29,350 bases of DNA from Bacillota bacterium (GTDB lineage: Bacteria; Bacillota; Clostridia; Tissierellales; Sporanaerobacteraceae), in NCBI GenBank assembly GCA_029779375.1, contig JAKPAR010000402.1:1-29350 (forward strand), read 5' to 3'. The first letter of the stretch is position 1; every line of letters begins with the position of its first letter. This document shows, one piece after another, positions 1-8,050 of this stretch. The position numbers and the translations under genes were made by a program. The notes beneath the pieces were generated by a model. It saw only the letters and a list, made by a program, of their open reading frames with translations, did not search any database and had not been told where the DNA came from.

Positions 1-1058
1 TTTGTTCCTTCCATTCTAATTACAAGTGGAATATTTAATGCCAACTCTTTAGTTGCATTTACAATTCCCTTGGCAATAACATCACATTTCATTATTCCGC
101 CAAATATATTGACAAAAATCCCCTTAACTCTGGAATCAGATATTATTATTTTAAATGCATTGGTTACATTTTCTTCTGTTGCTCCTCCTCCAACATCTAA
201 AAAGTTTGCTGGTTCTCCCCCATAATACTTGATAGTATCCATTGTAGCCATTGCCAATCCTGCTCCATTAACTACACATCCAATATTGCCGTCCAAAGAT
301 ATATATGACAATCCATACTTTGATGCTTCTATCTCTTTTTCATTTTCTTCACTTAAATCCCTATAATTATCTATATCCCTATTTCTATATAAACCATTTT
401 CATCAAAATTCATTTTTGCATCTAAAGCTAACAATTGTTTATCTGCTGTTAGTACCAAAGGATTTATTTCTAGGAGTGTACAGTCTTTATCCACAAAGCA
501 TTTATATAAATTCATTACAACTTCTACAAATTGATTTATCAATTCCTGTGGAATATTGATATTAAGACCTATCCTTTTTGTTTGGAATTCTAATACTCCA
601 AGCAATGGATCTATAGATTCTGTAAATATCATATCAGGCTTTTCTTTTGATATTTCTTCAATATCAGTTCCACCTTCTTCAGAAGCTATAAGGGTTATCT
701 TTGACTTTTCTCTATCTAAAACAAAAGCTAAGTAATATTCCTTAAAAATATCGCAACCTTCTTCAATCAAAACAGCCTTTACTTCCTTTCCTTTAGGCCC
801 AGTTTGAGGTGTCACTAAGATTTTACCTATTAATTCTTTAGAATACTTCTTGACATCATCTATTGAATTTGCTATTTTTATACCTCCAGCCTTTCCCCTA
901 CCACCAGCATGAATTTGTGATTTCACTACTGCAATATCAGTACCTATTCTCCAAGCAGCTCTCTCAGCATCTTCTGGATCATAAATAACTCTGCCATTAG
1001 GTACAGGTATACAGTAGCTTCTCAATATTTCTTTTGCTTGATACTCATGAATATTCAT
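1..1058 (-). CDS. sucC: Succinyl-CoA synthetase (ADP/GDP-forming) beta subunit, 3' end cut by window edge
   Basis: This is the beta subunit of succinyl-CoA ligase, which interconverts succinyl-CoA and succinate with formation of a nucleoside triphosphate; it should pair with a SucD subunit beyond the left edge. The minus strand reads open from an ATG at 1058 to the edge, about 352 codons, so roughly the last 35 residues are missing compared with the usual 385-390. The N-terminus [12 protein letters not shown] and the ATP-grasp segment [10 protein letters not shown] are family hallmarks. [22 protein letters not shown] and [13 protein letters not shown] mark the carboxy-terminal CoA-ligase domain. 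A GGGAGG ribosome site sits 6-11 bases upstream of the start. The next upstream features are two terminator-like hairpins and a cobalamin riboswitch on the same strand, so expression is probably B12-controlled (inference). Assignment is near certain; the nucleotide specificity (ADP or GDP) cannot be told. Confidence 0.95.
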   Translation of the reverse strand, partial: MNIHEYQAKEILRSYCIPVPNGRVIYDPEDAERAAWRIGTDIAVVKSQIHAGGRGKAGGIKIANSIDDVKKYSKELIGKILVTPQTGPKGKEVKAVLIEEGCDIFKEYYLAFVLDREKSKITLIASEEGGTDIEEISKEKPDMIFTESIDPLLGVLEFQTKRIGLNINIPQELINQFVEVVMNLYKCFVDKDCTLLEINPLVLTADKQLLALDAKMNFDENGLYRNRDIDNYRDLSEENEKEIEASKYGLSYISLDGNIGCVVNGAGLAMATMDTIKYYGGEPANFLDVGGGATEENVTNAFKIIISDSRVKGIFVNIFGGIMKCDVIAKGIVNATKELALNIPLVIRMEGT

Positions 1059-1086
1059 ACTTTTCCCTCCCATTTCTTTTATATAA

Positions 1087-1117
1087 AATGAAAAACTCAG
1101 CAAAAGTTTGCTGAGTT
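1087..1117 (-). terminator. Terminator-like hairpin directly before sucC
   Basis: On the minus strand an 11-bp stem (AACTCAGCAAA paired with TTTGCTGAGTT, arms 1094-1104 and 1107-1117) is followed by a T-run. It lies only about 30 bases upstream of the sucC start with no obvious promoter between, so sucC transcription must read through it. That is what an attenuator would look like. Confidence 0.7.
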
Positions 1118-1140
1118 ATTACCACGGGATTATAAACATA

Positions 1141-1168
1141 AAAAAATCTTTCTATTGTTATAGAAAGA
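1141..1168 (-). terminator. Terminator between cobalamin riboswitch and sucC
   Basis: Read on the minus strand, a 9-bp stem TCTTTCTAT/ATAGAAAGA with a four-base loop (1147-1168) is followed by seven T residues. It lies about 90 bases downstream of the B12 box and is the best candidate for the riboswitch expression platform. A weak TATAAT lies just downstream of it (1129-1134), so a secondary promoter between the two hairpins cannot be ruled out. Confidence 0.7.
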
Positions 1169-1257
1169 GCATTATTAATAATCAGATTAAGCACACATAT
1201 TTAATACATATGAATAAATCATATGCTTAACCTACTTTTAATAGCATCTCCCCATCC

Positions 1258-1440
1258 TCGTGAGTAATAAACAGCTTTTCCCATTGGCAGGTCTCCTGAC
1301 TTAAGAATAACAAACCTTAAACCTTCCCATACTTTTAAGTACAGTGGCAAACTTAAGGTTCTATCTATCACAGTGGCGGGACCGTGTCGGAATTTAACCG
1401 AACTTCCCTTTTAAACAATCATTAAGATTGTACCAAATGG
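1258..1440 (-). ncRNA. Cobalamin (adenosylcobalamin) riboswitch
   Basis: On the minus strand the segment carries the conserved blocks of the cobalamin aptamer in order: AAAAGGGAA, then a GGTTAAATTCCGAC-type block, CGGTCCCGCCACTGT, and the B12 box AAGTCAGGAGACCTGCC at 1286-1302. The CACGAGG segment after the B12 box (about 1255-1265) may form the kissing-loop or regulatory partner. The family senses adenosyl- or methylcobalamin and usually represses the downstream gene when the vitamin is plentiful. The next gene on this strand is sucC, 200 bases away behind two hairpins. Confidence 0.95.
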
Positions 1441-1463
1441 TCACTATATTAAATTCTAAATAG

Positions 1464-1492
1464 ATACTATCACGAAAAATTACAACTGTCAA
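1464..1492 (-). promoter_or_regulatory. Sigma-A promoter of the riboswitch-sucC transcript
   Basis: On the minus strand a perfect -35 TTGACA (1487-1492) is separated by 17 bases from a -10 TAGTAT (1464-1469). Transcription would start near 1457, about 20 bases before the aptamer. Confidence 0.85.
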
Positions 1493-1595
1493 ATACTAAA
1501 TTTCTGAAAGTTTCATTGCCTTTTACTACTCCTAAACTATATTATTGATTGTAGCAATATAAATTAAATATTGTTTATTACTATGTTTTAAAATG

Positions 1596-1604
1596 TGATA
1601 TAAT
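1596..1604 (+). promoter_or_regulatory. Extended -10 promoter of the MATE gene
   Basis: TGATATAAT at 1596-1604 is an extended -10 element (TG-n-TATAAT) 33 bases before the start codon. No good -35 is seen at standard spacing, which is acceptable for extended -10 promoters. Confidence 0.55.
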
Positions 1605-1637
1605 TTTAGATATATCTTAATTTTTGGAGGGACAAAT

Positions 1638-3023
1638 ATGGGAAATTTAAAAGAATTATTCAAACCAAAGGATCTTACAGAAGGTCCTCCCTGGAAGCGA
1701 ATAATAGAATTTGCAATACCTATGTTAATAGGAAATGTTGCTCAGCAATTATATAATACTGCTGATTCAATTATCGTAGGGAGATATGTTGGTGACAGCG
1801 CCCTTGCTGCAGTTGGTAGCGCTTCTCCAATATTAAATCTTTTGCTAGTACTATTTGTAGGAATTTCTGTAGGAGCAAGTATAATGGTAGCTCAATATTT
1901 TGGAGCTAGAGATCGTGAAAAACTATCTCACACTATTGGCGTTTGTCTATCTCTTACAGCTATAGCCTCTATAGTAATTATGATTATTGGACCAATTGGT
2001 GCTCGTCCGTTGCTCTCACTTCTTGATACACCAGAATCTATTATAGATTGGTGCACAGACTATTTAACCATTTTTTTTATTGGAATTGCAGGATTTGCTT
2101 ATTTTAATATATTATCTGGAGTTTTAAGAGGACTTGGGGATTCAATCTCAGCTCTTATTTTTTTACTGATTTCTACTGTTTTAAATGTAGTACTTGATAT
2201 TATCTTTGTTGCTAAGTTTAATATGGGCGTTCCTGGAGTTGCAATTGCAACTGTTATTGCACAAGGTTTTTCAGCAATTCTCTCCATTATAAAATTAATG
2301 AAATCTAAAAATAGTTTTGATTTAAATCTAGAAATGTTAAAACTAAATAAGGAATATTCTTATAGACTAATAAAACTTGGTTTACCATCGGGATTGACAC
2401 AAGCTATTTTTTCCCTTGCAATGATTATAGTACAATCCTTGACTAATAGCTTTGGTGAAATGGTCATAGCTGCTAACGTAATTATAATGCGTGTAGATGG
2501 ATTTGCCATGATGCCAAATTTCTCATTTGGTAGTGCTATGACAACATATGCTGGTCAAAATATAGGAGCTAGAAAAATGGATAGAGTAGAAAAAGGTACT
2601 AAGGAAGGTACTATGATTGCTGTAGGAATTTCTACTACAATAACTATTTTGCTTTTGATTTTCGGTAAATATCTTATGGGTGTTTTTACTGACACTAAAG
2701 AATTAGTTGATTTAAGTGTACACATGATGAGAATCCTTGCAGTAGGCTATATTGCAATGGCAATAACACAAAGTCTATCTGGTGTAATGCGTGGTGCTGG
2801 TGATACTATGACTCCAATGTGGATTTCACTATTTACAACAGTTCTTGTTCGTGTTCCAATAGCCTATGGTATTGCTTATTTGACTAGAAGTGAAGCATAT
2901 CCTACAGGAAGGCCTGAATCCATTTTTATTTCTCTACTTATGTCTTGGACAATAGGAGCTATTATAACTATTATTTTCTTTAAGAAAGGTAATTGGCGTA
3001 AAAAAGGTTTCATTGATTCATAA
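1638..3023 (+). CDS. MATE family multidrug/cation efflux transporter
   Basis: This is a membrane antiporter of the MATE family (NorM/DinF-like group), predicted to export cationic drugs or toxic metabolites using a Na+ or H+ gradient. The 461 residues are the typical length and are almost entirely hydrophobic. They form two homologous MatE halves of about six membrane helices each, at about residues 15-195 and 235-450. The N-terminal helix region with PMLIGNVAQQLYNTADSIIVG and the internal LRGLGDS and MRGAGDTMTP repeats, one per half, are characteristic. The ATG is preceded by GGAGGGACAAAT, a good ribosome site. The gene stands alone on the plus strand with its own extended -10 promoter. The substrate cannot be predicted; the family assignment is safe. 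Confidence 0.93.
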   Translation: MGNLKELFKPKDLTEGPPWKRIIEFAIPMLIGNVAQQLYNTADSIIVGRYVGDSALAAVGSASPILNLLLVLFVGISVGASIMVAQYFGARDREKLSHTIGVCLSLTAIASIVIMIIGPIGARPLLSLLDTPESIIDWCTDYLTIFFIGIAGFAYFNILSGVLRGLGDSISALIFLLISTVLNVVLDIIFVAKFNMGVPGVAIATVIAQGFSAILSIIKLMKSKNSFDLNLEMLKLNKEYSYRLIKLGLPSGLTQAIFSLAMIIVQSLTNSFGEMVIAANVIIMRVDGFAMMPNFSFGSAMTTYAGQNIGARKMDRVEKGTKEGTMIAVGISTTITILLLIFGKYLMGVFTDTKELVDLSVHMMRILAVGYIAMAITQSLSGVMRGAGDTMTPMWISLFTTVLVRVPIAYGIAYLTRSEAYPTGRPESIFISLLMSWTIGAIITIIFFKKGNWRKKGFIDS

Positions 3024-3306
3024 AGGGACAGAGGCAAAGGTTCATAAGTGCCAAATCTATCCCACATTTTAAAGAAATACTTTCTATGAGATAATACCTT
3101 TAAATATCAACAATAAGGGAAATTATCTCAAATGACTGAAGGAGAAAGAAAAATTTGGACTAAAAAATTGAAGATTGTAGAGCCAATAGTTTAACCGCAA
3201 TGGTTTTTGGCTCTACTACAAAAGATTAGAAAAAGATACACTCAATGTAAAGTTCCTAACAAAGAATAGTATATAATGTATGGCCTCCATTTTTAATAGG
3301 TAGGGG
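3024..3306. repeat. Spacer with three inverted repeats
   Basis: This 283-bp spacer between convergent genes contains no convincing gene but three stem-loops. A nested GGGA...GGCA/TGCC...TCCC structure lies just after the MATE stop (about 3027-3063). A 9-bp perfect stem TGAGATAAT/ATTATCTCA has arms at 3087-3095 and 3122-3130. A 10-bp perfect stem GTAGAGCCAA/TTGGCTCTAC has arms at 3177-3186 and 3207-3216. None has a long T-tail on either strand. They may be RNA processing/termination structures or decayed REP- or IS200-type sequence. Confidence 0.5.
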
Positions 3307-4662
3307 CTATTTTACGCTTACTATAAAAACACCTCCCGAAAATATATCCATACTCTTTTCTGTCTCTAGATGTCCATAAAACCCAAAGGCTCTGCCTTCA
3401 TTGTGATAGTCAAGTATAATATTATCTGCTAATATTTCTTCCTTTCCATCAACTAGCTTTATTAGACTGTAATATCCATTGCCTTTATATCTACTAAATA
3501 ATATTTCATCTTTAGATATACTTATAGGCATGAAATCGAAATAATCCCCTTCTGTTATTTTCTTTGTCTTTGAAGTTTTTATATCTACTTCGTAAATATT
3601 GTGTGGTTGATTTTCCCAATCATCATACGCCTTGTTAAAGTCCATTTCCCAAACATCCTCTAAACTTTTAGTTGCTGAATATAATAATTTTTCTCCATCT
3701 AGCGTAAAACTTGGAGTCATAGCAACCAAATCCTTATCCATAAATTTAATTGTTTTATATGTTTTATCCTCATTTATATCTAATAAAATAACTTCTTTAT
3801 TCATAATCATATCCCTATTGCCACCTTCAATTAGACCAATTAAATTGTTATACTTTGGATTTATAGATAAATGGTTTTTATGAGGTAATGTTGCTATATC
3901 TGTAAACTCTGTATGTGTCTTTTCCTCCACATCATATATCCCTATGCCTATTCCATCTGCACTCAATGAAGCTGAAGCAGGTTTCTCCATAATATAAATA
4001 TACTTTCCATCTTCTGTTACATCCCATATAACAGGGTCATATCCAATCATTTCATCAGTGGATTTCCGGCCCTCTATTATTATATTTGTTGAAAATGTCT
4101 TGTTTTTTGAATCATACTCATTTAAATTTATCTCTATGATACCATTATTGACAGCAAAATCTCCTTCTCCCGTCGTCCATTTGCTTATTTTTATGCCATA
4201 AATAATATTTCTATTAGAAGCTTTAAAATTATCATAGTAGTATTCGTCTAAATGTTCAGTTTTTTCTTTGGTTAATACATTAAACATTGTAAAACCTGGT
4301 TCATTAGTAGCATACACTATAGTTTTATCATCTGTCCAATCATAAGAAGCAATTTTATCTGCTATTTTTTCATACTTCTTTTCTTTCATATCATATATAT
4401 AAAGACTATCTTTATTGGTATAGGCTATGTAATCTCCAGATTTTGAAATAATGGGATAGCTAAATTCTTTTCCTTCATGAACTTCAGTCTCTTCTCCATT
4501 ATTTAAATAAGAAAAATATAGTCCATCTTCTTTGGTATATACTATAAAAGAATCATTCTCTCCTATAGACTTGTTAGGCATATTAGCACAAGCTACAAGA
4601 AATCCAGATACTAACACTAAAATTAAAAGAAAAATTAGAATTTTGTAACGCAAAATAGACAT
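3307..4662 (-). CDS. Lipoprotein with TolB/beta-propeller-like repeats, function unknown
   Basis: The 451-residue protein starts with a lipoprotein signal: MSILRYK, a hydrophobic stretch, and a lipobox LVAC with the acylated Cys at residue 25, so it should sit on the outer face of the cell membrane. The rest has repeated blade-like units of the type G-x-Y-I-A-Y-T-N...LYIYDMKEKK, GKYIYIMEKP, GEKLLYSAT and KDEILFSRYKG. These recall TolB/DPP-IV N-terminal beta-propellers. A perfect GGAGGTG ribosome site precedes the ATG. It follows the phnDCE-like transporter on the same strand after a 124-bp GC-rich spacer, so it could be co-transcribed, but no functional link is evident. The partner or ligand is unknown. 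Confidence 0.8.
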   Translation of the reverse strand: MSILRYKILIFLLILVLVSGFLVACANMPNKSIGENDSFIVYTKEDGLYFSYLNNGEETEVHEGKEFSYPIISKSGDYIAYTNKDSLYIYDMKEKKYEKIADKIASYDWTDDKTIVYATNEPGFTMFNVLTKEKTEHLDEYYYDNFKASNRNIIYGIKISKWTTGEGDFAVNNGIIEINLNEYDSKNKTFSTNIIIEGRKSTDEMIGYDPVIWDVTEDGKYIYIMEKPASASLSADGIGIGIYDVEEKTHTEFTDIATLPHKNHLSINPKYNNLIGLIEGGNRDMIMNKEVILLDINEDKTYKTIKFMDKDLVAMTPSFTLDGEKLLYSATKSLEDVWEMDFNKAYDDWENQPHNIYEVDIKTSKTKKITEGDYFDFMPISISKDEILFSRYKGNGYYSLIKLVDGKEEILADNIILDYHNEGRAFGFYGHLETEKSMDIFSGGVFIVSVK

Positions 4663-4698
4663 ATTAACACCTCCAATCTAAATTTTGTTTTAATACTG

Positions 4699-4730
4699 GG
4701 CGGCATAAAAGCCGCCACATGCACAGGCGG
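4699..4730 (-). repeat. GC-rich mutually exclusive hairpins
   Basis: In a very AT-rich context, GGCGGC (4699-4704) can pair with GCCGCC (4711-4716). The same GCCGCC arm can instead pair with GGCGG at 4726-4730. Either hairpin forms in RNA of either strand. No T-run follows, so it is not a simple terminator. The sequence up to about 4770 has no credible start codon or ribosome site. Confidence 0.55.
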
Positions 4731-4786
4731 GGTCGGATGGAAAACTAGGTTTATGGAAGGCTCCTATATCTATTATTACATCATCT

Positions 4787-6358
4787 TTAATAGTTGGAGA
4801 CCATTTGACTTAATTTATCTATTATTATTATCATTATGGATATACCAAGAAGTAGAAAACCTACCTTTTCCCAATTTCTCCACATTATATTCATAACTAA
4901 TGTAGTACCTATTCCACCTGCACCGATTACTCCTAGAATAGTAGAATTTCTAATATTTGATTCTAATCTATATAATGCCAATCTAATAAATGTTGGGAAT
5001 GTATGAGGTAGTAGTCCATGCCTATAAGACTGCAAATTAGTTGCTCCTGTTGTTGTTATGCTAGCTTGTATGTTTTTCCCCTCATTTTCCAGCACTTCAC
5101 TATACATTTTGGTAAGCACACCTGTTGTATAAATACTAAGAGCCATAGCTCCAGCCATGGGTCCCGGTCCTACTCCTCTAAAAAATATTATTGCTGTTAC
5201 AATTGGCGGAAATGTCCTTAAAATATTTATAACTCCCTTTAAAAATATAGAAACTCCTTTGCTAGGTGATGTATTGTATGCTGTTAGATATGAAAGAACT
5301 AAAGCAAATAATCCCCCTACTATTGTGGCAAATACAGCTATAAAAAAGCTTTCTAATATTCCCTCTATAAGCTTAGAAAAACAACTGGGGTCTATTCTTA
5401 TCATTCTCGATATGACATCTTTGCCCTGCCCTAATCCTAATATAAATCTATCATAGGTAATATTCAAAGAGCTAAAAGCAAATAAAAATAGTATTATTAC
5501 TAAAATAGGTATATAAAAAATCTTAAATAGCTGAAATTTTTTATAGTTATCAATAGATTTAAATCTTACAGCTTTTTTTATAAGATATTTTCTAACAAAT
5601 AAACTTAGTACATCTATAATCAAAATTGTAAAAAATAAAATTAATATTAACGTGGATAAATTGTCATATCTAAGATGATTTAAATCCCTCCACATAATCT
5701 GACCTATTCCTCCAGCACCTACCAATCCTAAAATAGTTGCACCGCGGATATTTGTCTCAAGTACAATAAAAAAAATAGAAATAGATAATTCTAATATATG
5801 AGGTAAAACACAATACCTTAAAACTTGTGTAGAATTAGCACCTACTGATTTGATTGAATTTAATTGATTTTCTTTAATCCCTTCAATATATTCTCTAAAT
5901 AATTTCAGCGCTATCAAAAATGCAATGATAGTAAGGGCAACTATTCCTGAAAATTTTCCTACACTAAATATACTCACTAAAATCGCTGCCCATATTAAAC
6001 TTGGTATAGTTCTAAGAAAAGAAAACACTCCGCTTAGTATGGCTGATATATACCTATTTGGAGCAATATTGTCTGCAATTAAAAGAGAAAAAGGTAATGC
6101 TACCAATACACCTAAAATAGATGATACTATAGCAATTTGAATTGTTTCAATTAGTTTGTCAAATGCTTCTACCCCATAAGATATATTTGGCTTTAGCATT
6201 CTCTGAAAAAGATTAAGCATGCTAGGTATACCTTTATGTAGTTTTACAAAATCAAATTCTACCTTAAATCCAAGAAAAATCAAAATAGCAATCGCTCCTA
6301 AAAAATATAAGCTTTTATGTATTTTATTCTTGGCTATATAATTCTTTAAGGAGTTCAT
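4787..6358 (-). CDS. phnE: Phosphonate/phosphite-type ABC transporter permease, two PhnE domains fused
   Basis: This is the membrane component of a PhnCDE-type importer. The 523 residues equal two complete PhnE permeases (normally about 260-280 residues each) joined head to tail. Half one (about 1-265) carries the ATPase-contact EAA-type loop YIEGIKENQLNSIKSVGA...VLPH and the helix GLVGAGGIGQIM. Half two (about 270-523) repeats it as VLENEGKNIQASITTTGA...LLPH and GVIGAGGIGTTL. The fused protein could therefore supply the entire permease dimer as one chain. Its start overlaps the 3' end of the ATPase gene by 35 bases, indicating translational coupling. The substrate may be phosphonate, phosphite or another small phosphorus oxyanion; no C-P lyase or phosphite dehydrogenase gene is nearby. 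Confidence 0.88.
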   Translation of the reverse strand: MNSLKNYIAKNKIHKSLYFLGAIAILIFLGFKVEFDFVKLHKGIPSMLNLFQRMLKPNISYGVEAFDKLIETIQIAIVSSILGVLVALPFSLLIADNIAPNRYISAILSGVFSFLRTIPSLIWAAILVSIFSVGKFSGIVALTIIAFLIALKLFREYIEGIKENQLNSIKSVGANSTQVLRYCVLPHILELSISIFFIVLETNIRGATILGLVGAGGIGQIMWRDLNHLRYDNLSTLILILFFTILIIDVLSLFVRKYLIKKAVRFKSIDNYKKFQLFKIFYIPILVIILFLFAFSSLNITYDRFILGLGQGKDVISRMIRIDPSCFSKLIEGILESFFIAVFATIVGGLFALVLSYLTAYNTSPSKGVSIFLKGVINILRTFPPIVTAIIFFRGVGPGPMAGAMALSIYTTGVLTKMYSEVLENEGKNIQASITTTGATNLQSYRHGLLPHTFPTFIRLALYRLESNIRNSTILGVIGAGGIGTTLVMNIMWRNWEKVGFLLLGISIMIIIIDKLSQMVSNY

Positions 6359-7061
6359 CTCTCAAATCACCTACTTTCCCATCATAGAGAATTTTACCAT
6401 TTTTAAGAGCTATAATCCTATGACAGTACTTTTTTGCCAGATTTACATCATGAAGATTAATCATTATAGTAATATTTTTCTCATCATTAATAACCTTAAA
6501 ATAATCCATTATACTTTGAGAAGTAGCTATGTCTAAGCTAGATACTGGCTCATCTGCTAAAATAATCTTTGGTTTCTGACAAAGAGTCTTAGCAATAGCT
6601 ACTCTTTGCTTTTGCCCTCCACTCAACTCTTCTGCCCTTTCAAACATTTTTTTGCTTAAACCTACTTGTCTTAATGCATTGCTTGCACTTTCATAGTCTT
6701 CATCATTGAACAATCCAAAAAAAGACTTTAGGGAAGACTTGTATCCAAGCCTTCCAATTAATACATTGTCTATGACGGTAGACTTTTCAATTAAGTTATA
6801 ATCTTGAAAAATAAATCCTATCTGTCTTCTTATATTTCTAAGCTGAGAATTATTTAGCTTTGTAATATCTACATCATCTATGTATACCTTACCACTTAGA
6901 GGTGTAACTAATAAGTTTATAGACTTTAGTAAAGTAGATTTTCCACTACCAGAAGAACCTATTATACCTACAAATTCTCCTTGCTTAATTTCTGTATTTA
7001 TATTATCTATTGCTAATGTTTTGCCATCATAGGAAACAGTTAAATCTTCTATTTTAAGCAT
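6324..7061 (-). CDS. phnC: Phosphonate/phosphite-type ABC transporter ATP-binding protein
   Basis: This is the cytoplasmic ATPase that powers the PhnCDE-type importer. It shows Walker A GSSGSGKST near the N-terminus, the Q-loop IGFIFQDYNLI, the signature LSGGQKQR, Walker B IILADEPVSSLD and the H-loop region MINLHDV. The FQDYNLI and MINLHDVNLAKKY segments are characteristic of PhnC. The frame is open to a GTG at 7070, but the ATG at 7061 has AGGAG at 8-base spacing while the GTG abuts it, so I start at 7061 (245 residues, normal length). Eleven bases separate it from phnD, and its 3' end overlaps phnE, so the three form one operon. Confidence 0.92.
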   Translation of the reverse strand: MLKIEDLTVSYDGKTLAIDNINTEIKQGEFVGIIGSSGSGKSTLLKSINLLVTPLSGKVYIDDVDITKLNNSQLRNIRRQIGFIFQDYNLIEKSTVIDNVLIGRLGYKSSLKSFFGLFNDEDYESASNALRQVGLSKKMFERAEELSGGQKQRVAIAKTLCQKPKIILADEPVSSLDIATSQSIMDYFKVINDEKNITIMINLHDVNLAKKYCHRIIALKNGKILYDGKVGDLRDELLKELYSQE

Positions 7062-7072
7062 TGCACTCACTC

Positions 7073-7945
7073 CTATTCGGCTTCTTTTAAGTCAATATTC
7101 ATCGTCTTTGCTGTAGTTCTTATAATATCATAATCTGCATCTGTTGCCTCTTCAAATCCATACATATTGAATAAAGTCTTTAAAAGTTCTGAACCTTCTT
7201 CAGTTTTTGCAATGTTTAATAATGCAACTTTTATCTTGTCTTTAAGCTCTTCTTCCATGTCTCCTTTAACAGTTACAGATATATTTGGGATATAATCAGT
7301 ATAGCCTAATACTTCAGTCTTTTCCATAGCTTCTGGAAAATCTTCCTTATATCTGTCTCTTGCATCTACAAAAGTAGTTGCCACATCTACGTCACCATTT
7401 AATAGCAATTGCAATGCCTTGTCATGTCCTCCAGCATATACATATTCTATATCTTTTTCTATATCTATCCCTTCGTTTATCAAATGTGCTCCTGGAAATA
7501 AATATCCAGATGTTGAAGATGGGTCTACAAAAGCTACTTTTTTACCCTTTATATCTGAAAAACTGGTTATATCGCTATCCTTTCTTACTAGAAATTGTGA
7601 ACGATATTTTGCCTCTCCTGATTTGTTTAATGCTGTTAATATAACTTCTGCATTGCTTTCCTCATTTGCTAATACATAAGCAAATGGTGGAATAAAACCA
7701 AAATCAACTTGACCTGAGCCTAATCCTTCTACTACTCCTACATAATTTGTAGCAGTAAATCCTTCTACTTTAACACCTAATTCCTTAGATAGCATTTCTG
7801 TCAATGGCTCTACAGATTCTATTAATGAATCTCCATCTTTCATAGGAACAAATCCCATTTTAATGACTTCCTCTTCCTTAGATGTACAACCAACAATTGA
7901 AATAGCTAAAACTACTATTAACAATAAAGCAATTGCTCTTTTCAT
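7073..7945 (-). CDS. phnD: Phosphonate/phosphite-type ABC transporter substrate-binding lipoprotein
   Basis: This is a solute-binding lipoprotein of the PhnD/PtxB/HtxB family. The signal peptide ends in the lipobox IVGC with Cys20 as the lipid anchor. The mature domain shows family motifs: IKMGFVPMKDGDS, the loop GQVDFGFIPPFAYVLA, and KKVAFVDPSSTSGYLFP, where the Ser/Thr-rich loop normally binds the phosphorus oxyanion. The length of 290 residues is typical. An AGGGGGA ribosome site precedes the ATG, and a good sigma-A promoter lies just upstream. It is the first gene of the transporter operon. Whether the ligand is phosphonate, phosphite, hypophosphite or another compound cannot be settled from the sequence. 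Confidence 0.9.
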   Translation of the reverse strand: MKRAIALLLIVVLAISIVGCTSKEEEVIKMGFVPMKDGDSLIESVEPLTEMLSKELGVKVEGFTATNYVGVVEGLGSGQVDFGFIPPFAYVLANEESNAEVILTALNKSGEAKYRSQFLVRKDSDITSFSDIKGKKVAFVDPSSTSGYLFPGAHLINEGIDIEKDIEYVYAGGHDKALQLLLNGDVDVATTFVDARDRYKEDFPEAMEKTEVLGYTDYIPNISVTVKGDMEEELKDKIKVALLNIAKTEEGSELLKTLFNMYGFEEATDADYDIIRTTAKTMNIDLKEAE

Positions 7946-7978
7946 TTTGCATCCCCCTTACAATTTGATTTCTAATAT

Positions 7979-8007
7979 ACAATATAACAATTTTGATAAA
8001 ATTGCAA
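7979..8007 (-). promoter_or_regulatory. Sigma-A promoter of the phnDCE-type operon
   Basis: On the minus strand TTGCAA (8002-8007) and TATTGT (7979-7984) are separated by 17 bases. They lie 34 bases upstream of the phnD start. No Pho box repeat was recognised. Confidence 0.7.
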
Positions 8008-8050
8008 TACACTTTTAGAAAAAACAAAAGCATATTGGTTGTGTATGGGG

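Noticed and set aside
1195..1282. Short minus-strand frame MGKAVYYSRGWGDAIKS just after the B12 box
   Set aside because: No ribosome site outside the aptamer, and the sequence is part of the riboswitch 3' structure.
3130..3195. Short frame starting MTEGERKIWTK, resembling the start of DUF559-type proteins
   Set aside because: Only about 20 codons before a stop, no ribosome site, and overlap with a perfect hairpin; too little to call a gene fragment.
4660..4790. Minus-strand frame after phnE reading ...GAFHKPSFPSDPACACGGFYAAQY
   Set aside because: No start codon with ribosome site; cysteine and glycine codons come from the GC-rich hairpins.
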